Below are positions 61,133 to 64,000 of a DNA stretch of 64,000 bases, piece after piece (within the stretch, counting starts at the first letter, position 1; each line of letters starts with the position of its first letter). The DNA comes from Nioella sp. MMSF_3534. GTDB lineage: Bacteria > Pseudomonadota > Alphaproteobacteria > Rhodobacterales > Rhodobacteraceae. A model generated the notes under the pieces. The model did not search any database. It was not told where the DNA came from and saw only the letters and a list, made by a program, of their open reading frames with translations. The position numbers were made by a program, and so were the translations under genes. The stretch is from positions 42,746 to 106,745 of the forward strand of contig NZ_JASHJX010000007.1 in NCBI RefSeq assembly GCF_030732985.1, read 5' to 3'.

Positions 61133-62656
61133 ATGTATGATAGCAATTACCTCGCCCACAGGCTGCGCCGCGCTTCTGCCGGCAAAGAGGACCGGACCTT
61201 CCTGACCCATGCCTCGGACGGGCGGGCCGTAAGCTACGGGGCCTTCTTACACAATGCCGAACGCATGGCCTCGGCCCTGCGCCACATGGGGGTGAAGCCC
61301 GGCGACCGCGTGGCCGTTCAGGCCGCCAAGACGCAGGAGATGCTGGAGCTTTACGTGGGCTGCGTGCTGGCCGGGGCGGTGTTCCTGCCGCTGAACACGG
61401 CCTATACCCCGGCCGAGCTGCGGTATTTCCTTGGTGACGCGACCCCCGCGCTCTTCGTCTGCGACCCCGGCAAGCTGGAGGCGCTTACCCCGGTGGCACA
61501 AGAATGTGGCGTTGACCAGATCCGCACCATCGCCGCCGATGGCACTGGCACGCTGCGCGATGCGCGCGATGCGGAGGCGCCCGGCTTCGATCCGGTGCCG
61601 CGCGGGCCGCTGGACCTTGCGGCGATCCTCTACACCTCGGGCACAACGGGCCGCTCAAAGGGCGCGATGCTGACCCACCGGGCCTTGGCGTCGAACTCGG
61701 AAACCCTGCGCGACTACTGGCGGTTTACCGATCAGGACGTGCTGATCCACGCGCTGCCGATCTTCCACACGCACGGGCTGTTCGTCGCCACCAATGTGAC
61801 GCTGATGGCGGGCGGGGCCTGCATCTTCCTGCCGGGCTTCGATGCCGCTGCGATCATGGCGGCGATGCCCGAGGCCACCGCGCTGATGGGGGTGCCCACC
61901 TTCTACACGCGGCTTTTGCAGCAGGAGGGGCTGGCGGAGGCCGCGAAGGGCATGCGGCTCTTCGTGTCGGGGTCCGCACCCCTGCTTGCCGAAACCCATG
62001 ATCGCTGGCGCGCCGTCACCGGCCACGCGATCCTCGAACGCTACGGCATGACCGAGACCAACATGAACACCTCGAACCCCTATGAGGGCGACAGGCGGGC
62101 AGGCACCGTGGGCTTTCCGCTGCCGGGGGTGGAGCTGAAGATCTGCGACCCCGAAACCGGGGAGGCGCTGCCGCAGGGCGAGATCGGCGTGCTGGAGGTG
62201 CGCGGCGACAATGTCTTCGCGGGCTACTGGCAGATGCCGGAGAAGACGGCGGAGGAACTGCGCACGGACGGGTTCTTCATCACCGGCGATCTGGGGCGCA
62301 TCGACGAGGACGGCTATGTTCACATCGTGGGCCGCGCGAAGGACCTGATCATCTCGGGCGGGTTCAACGTCTACCCCAAGGAAATCGAGGAGAAGGTCGA
62401 CGATCTGCCCGGCGTGCTGGAAAGCGCCGTGATCGGCGTGCCCCATCCCGATTTCGGCGAGGCGGTGGTGGCCGTCGTGGTGCCAGAGGCTGACGCGGTG
62501 CTGTCCGAGGCGGGTCTGATTGCGGCGATTGCCGGGGAACTTGCGAAGTTCAAGCAGCCCAAGCGGGTGATCGTGCTGCCGGAACTGCCGCGCAACACCA
62601 TGGGCAAGGTGCAGAAAGCGGCGTTGCGGGAAGAGTATAAGGCTTTGTTTGCATGA
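61133..62656 (+). CDS. AMP-forming acyl-CoA synthetase, malonyl-CoA synthetase-like
   Basis: A 507-residue ANL enzyme with LYTSGTTGRSKGAMLTH near residue 166, YGMTETNMNTSNPY near 305, GFFITGDLG and RAKDLIISGGFNVYPKEIEE near 400, and the catalytic lysine in NTMGKVQK. PLNTAYTPAELRYF and the HTHGLFVATNVTL segment are typical of the MatB (malonyl-CoA) group. It would activate malonate or methylmalonate to the CoA ester. It overlaps the CoA-transferase start by 4 bases. Confidence 0.8.
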   Translation: MYDSNYLAHRLRRASAGKEDRTFLTHASDGRAVSYGAFLHNAERMASALRHMGVKPGDRVAVQAAKTQEMLELYVGCVLAGAVFLPLNTAYTPAELRYFLGDATPALFVCDPGKLEALTPVAQECGVDQIRTIAADGTGTLRDARDAEAPGFDPVPRGPLDLAAILYTSGTTGRSKGAMLTHRALASNSETLRDYWRFTDQDVLIHALPIFHTHGLFVATNVTLMAGGACIFLPGFDAAAIMAAMPEATALMGVPTFYTRLLQQEGLAEAAKGMRLFVSGSAPLLAETHDRWRAVTGHAILERYGMTETNMNTSNPYEGDRRAGTVGFPLPGVELKICDPETGEALPQGEIGVLEVRGDNVFAGYWQMPEKTAEELRTDGFFITGDLGRIDEDGYVHIVGRAKDLIISGGFNVYPKEIEEKVDDLPGVLESAVIGVPHPDFGEAVVAVVVPEADAVLSEAGLIAAIAGELAKFKQPKRVIVLPELPRNTMGKVQKAALREEYKALFA

Positions 62657-63984
62657 GAGAGATTGACGACGCGCTTGGCCTTGGCGGCGACTGGACGGAA
62701 ACCGGGCAGGGCAGCCTGCCATCCTGTTTCGCGGTCAGCGATCTGGCTTCGGCCTCGGTCGCGGCGGTCGGGCAGGGGGTGGCTGCGCTGCGGTCTGCGC
62801 TTGGCGGGGATGCGACGGCGGTCACGGTGAACCGCCGCCTTGCCTCGCTCTGGTTTTCCTTCTCCATCGCGCCGCAGGGGTGGGAACTGCCCCCCGCCTG
62901 GGATGACCTTGCGGGCGACTACCGGGCTGCGGATGGCTGGATCAAGCTGCACACCAACGCGCCCCATCACCGGGCCGCCGCGATCCGCGCCCTGGGATGC
63001 GAGGAAACGCGCGAAGCGGTGGCCCGCGCCGTTGCCGGTTGGCAGGCGGCGGAGCTGGAGACGGCAGTTGTCACCGAGGGCGGCGTGGCGGCGGAAATGC
63101 GCAGTCTCGCGGCCTGGGCCACGCATCCGCAGGGGGCAGCGGTGGCAGCGGAGCCATTGGTGGCCTGGGATACGCCAAGACAGAGCCGCATCCGCGATTG
63201 GGGCGGCACGCCGGACAGGCCGCTGAAGGGGCTGCGGGTGCTGGACCTCACGCGCATTCTGGCCGGTCCCGTGGCAACCCGCGCGCTGGCGGGGTTCGGC
63301 GCGGATGTTCTGCGCATCGACCCGGTGGATTGGGAGGAGCCGAGCCTCGCCCCCGACGTGACGCTTGGCAAGCGCTGTGCGCGGCTCGACCTGCGCAGCC
63401 CGGAAGGGCAGGCGCGGTTCGCGGAGTTGCTGGCCGGTGCGGATCTGTTCGTCAATGGCTACCGCCCGGATGCGCTGGAGAAACTGGGATTGGGGGCAGA
63501 GTGGCGGGCCAGGGTCGCGCCGCAGGTGATGGAGATCCGGCTGTGCGCCTACGGCTGGACCGGCCCATGGGCGTTGCGTCGTGGCTATGACAGCCTCGTG
63601 CAGATGTCGGCGGGAATCGCTCAGGCGGGCATGGACTGGGCCGGGGCGGACAAGCCGACGCCCCTTCCGGTGCAGGCGCTGGATCACGCCACGGGTTACC
63701 TGATGGCGGGGGCCGCCCTTGCGGCGTTGCGCGATGCGGTCGCGGGAAAGGGGCTGCGGAATGCCCGCCTGTCACTCGCCCGCACAGCGGCCTTGCTGGC
63801 GCAATACCCGGCGGATGCGCGCGGGGGCCTTGCACCTGCCGGGGAGGCGGACTTCAGGGCAGAGCTTGAGGCCACCCACTGGGGACCGGCCCGCCGGTTG
63901 CTGCCGCCGCTTGAGTTGTCCGGGGTGCCGATGAGGTGGGACCGCCCGGCCTGTGATCTGGGAAGTTCAGCGCCGACATGGTGA
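62653..63984 (+). CDS. CaiB/BaiF (family III) CoA transferase
   Basis: A 443-residue CoA-transferase-family protein. LDLTRILAGPVATRALAGFGADVLRI is the central family block (residues 196-220, in parts), with LRSPEGQARFAELLAGADLFV and a later SLVQMSAGIA region. The catalytic Asp normally follows the G/A-rich helix; D in RGYDSLVQ is the candidate. It would pass CoA between acyl groups, continuing the matB-like step. The start overlaps the previous stop. The first ~190 residues form an extra N-terminal half like that seen in fused versions. Confidence 0.78.
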   Translation: MREIDDALGLGGDWTETGQGSLPSCFAVSDLASASVAAVGQGVAALRSALGGDATAVTVNRRLASLWFSFSIAPQGWELPPAWDDLAGDYRAADGWIKLHTNAPHHRAAAIRALGCEETREAVARAVAGWQAAELETAVVTEGGVAAEMRSLAAWATHPQGAAVAAEPLVAWDTPRQSRIRDWGGTPDRPLKGLRVLDLTRILAGPVATRALAGFGADVLRIDPVDWEEPSLAPDVTLGKRCARLDLRSPEGQARFAELLAGADLFVNGYRPDALEKLGLGAEWRARVAPQVMEIRLCAYGWTGPWALRRGYDSLVQMSAGIAQAGMDWAGADKPTPLPVQALDHATGYLMAGAALAALRDAVAGKGLRNARLSLARTAALLAQYPADARGGLAPAGEADFRAELEATHWGPARRLLPPLELSGVPMRWDRPACDLGSSAPTW

Positions 63985-64000
63985 GCAGAAAGGGCCGCAG

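Noticed and set aside
63978..64000. Start of another gene at the right edge
   Set aside because: ATG 63978 and GTG 63981 overlap the CoA-transferase stop, but only about seven codons remain, too few to judge.

Overview
The window is high-GC (roughly 63-66% by eye) alphaproteobacterial DNA. Gene content points to the Rhodobacterales (Roseobacter group): a TolC exporter next to an isoaspartyl-methyltransferase-like gene, DUF2927 and DUF3422 proteins, a tmk-holB-tatD-MBL operon, a TAXI-type TRAP transporter and a tripartite tricarboxylate transporter (TTT). No species is assigned. Genes are dense, mostly with clear Shine-Dalgarno sites and many 4-bp ATGA overlaps. Layout. 1-7.7 kb: an acyl-CoA synthetase, a small AT-rich foreign-looking patch with a probable RTX-protein remnant, a DUF3422 membrane protein and the pntAB transhydrogenase. 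7.8-28 kb: a large catabolic region. It has an IolG-like dehydrogenase, an SDR and a CUT2-type sugar ABC transporter; then a BLUF photoreceptor on the opposite strand; then an IclR regulator heading a long run of zinc alcohol dehydrogenase, a three-gene molybdenum hydroxylase with unusual domain partition, tctCBA, an IolD-like ThDP enzyme, an aldehyde dehydrogenase and a sugar-acid (IlvD/Edd) dehydratase. 28-45 kb: mostly housekeeping genes, including a histone-deacetylase-like amidohydrolase, Nudix, DUF1178, SDR, a tandem-domain glycosyltransferase, DUF2927, an ABC exporter, a phosphatase, an AEC carrier, MBL/TatD/HolB/Tmk, a D,D-carboxypeptidase and a SPOR lipoprotein. 45-47 kb: a small decayed island between tRNA-Ser and tRNA-Cys, with an IS6-family element interrupting a phage-type integrase remnant and a degenerate second tRNA-Cys. 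47-52.6 kb: the methyltransferase, TolC, a PopZ-like acidic protein with a hexanucleotide repeat, rhomboid protease, EF-P and a small conserved protein. 52.7-64 kb: a TAXI-TRAP transporter controlled by a DctB/DctD-type two-component pair, divergent from amidase, malonyl-CoA-synthetase-like and CoA-transferase genes. How it fits together: the 7.8-28 kb block combines two uptake systems with oxidation, dehydration and ring/C-C cleavage chemistry. It lacks IolE/IolB/IolC/IolA, so it does not match the standard inositol pathway and is the best candidate here for an undescribed route for a cyclitol, polyol or sugar acid. The final block looks like uptake, amide hydrolysis and CoA activation of a small carboxylate, possibly malonate-like. 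All functions are read from motifs and context; no database search was possible.
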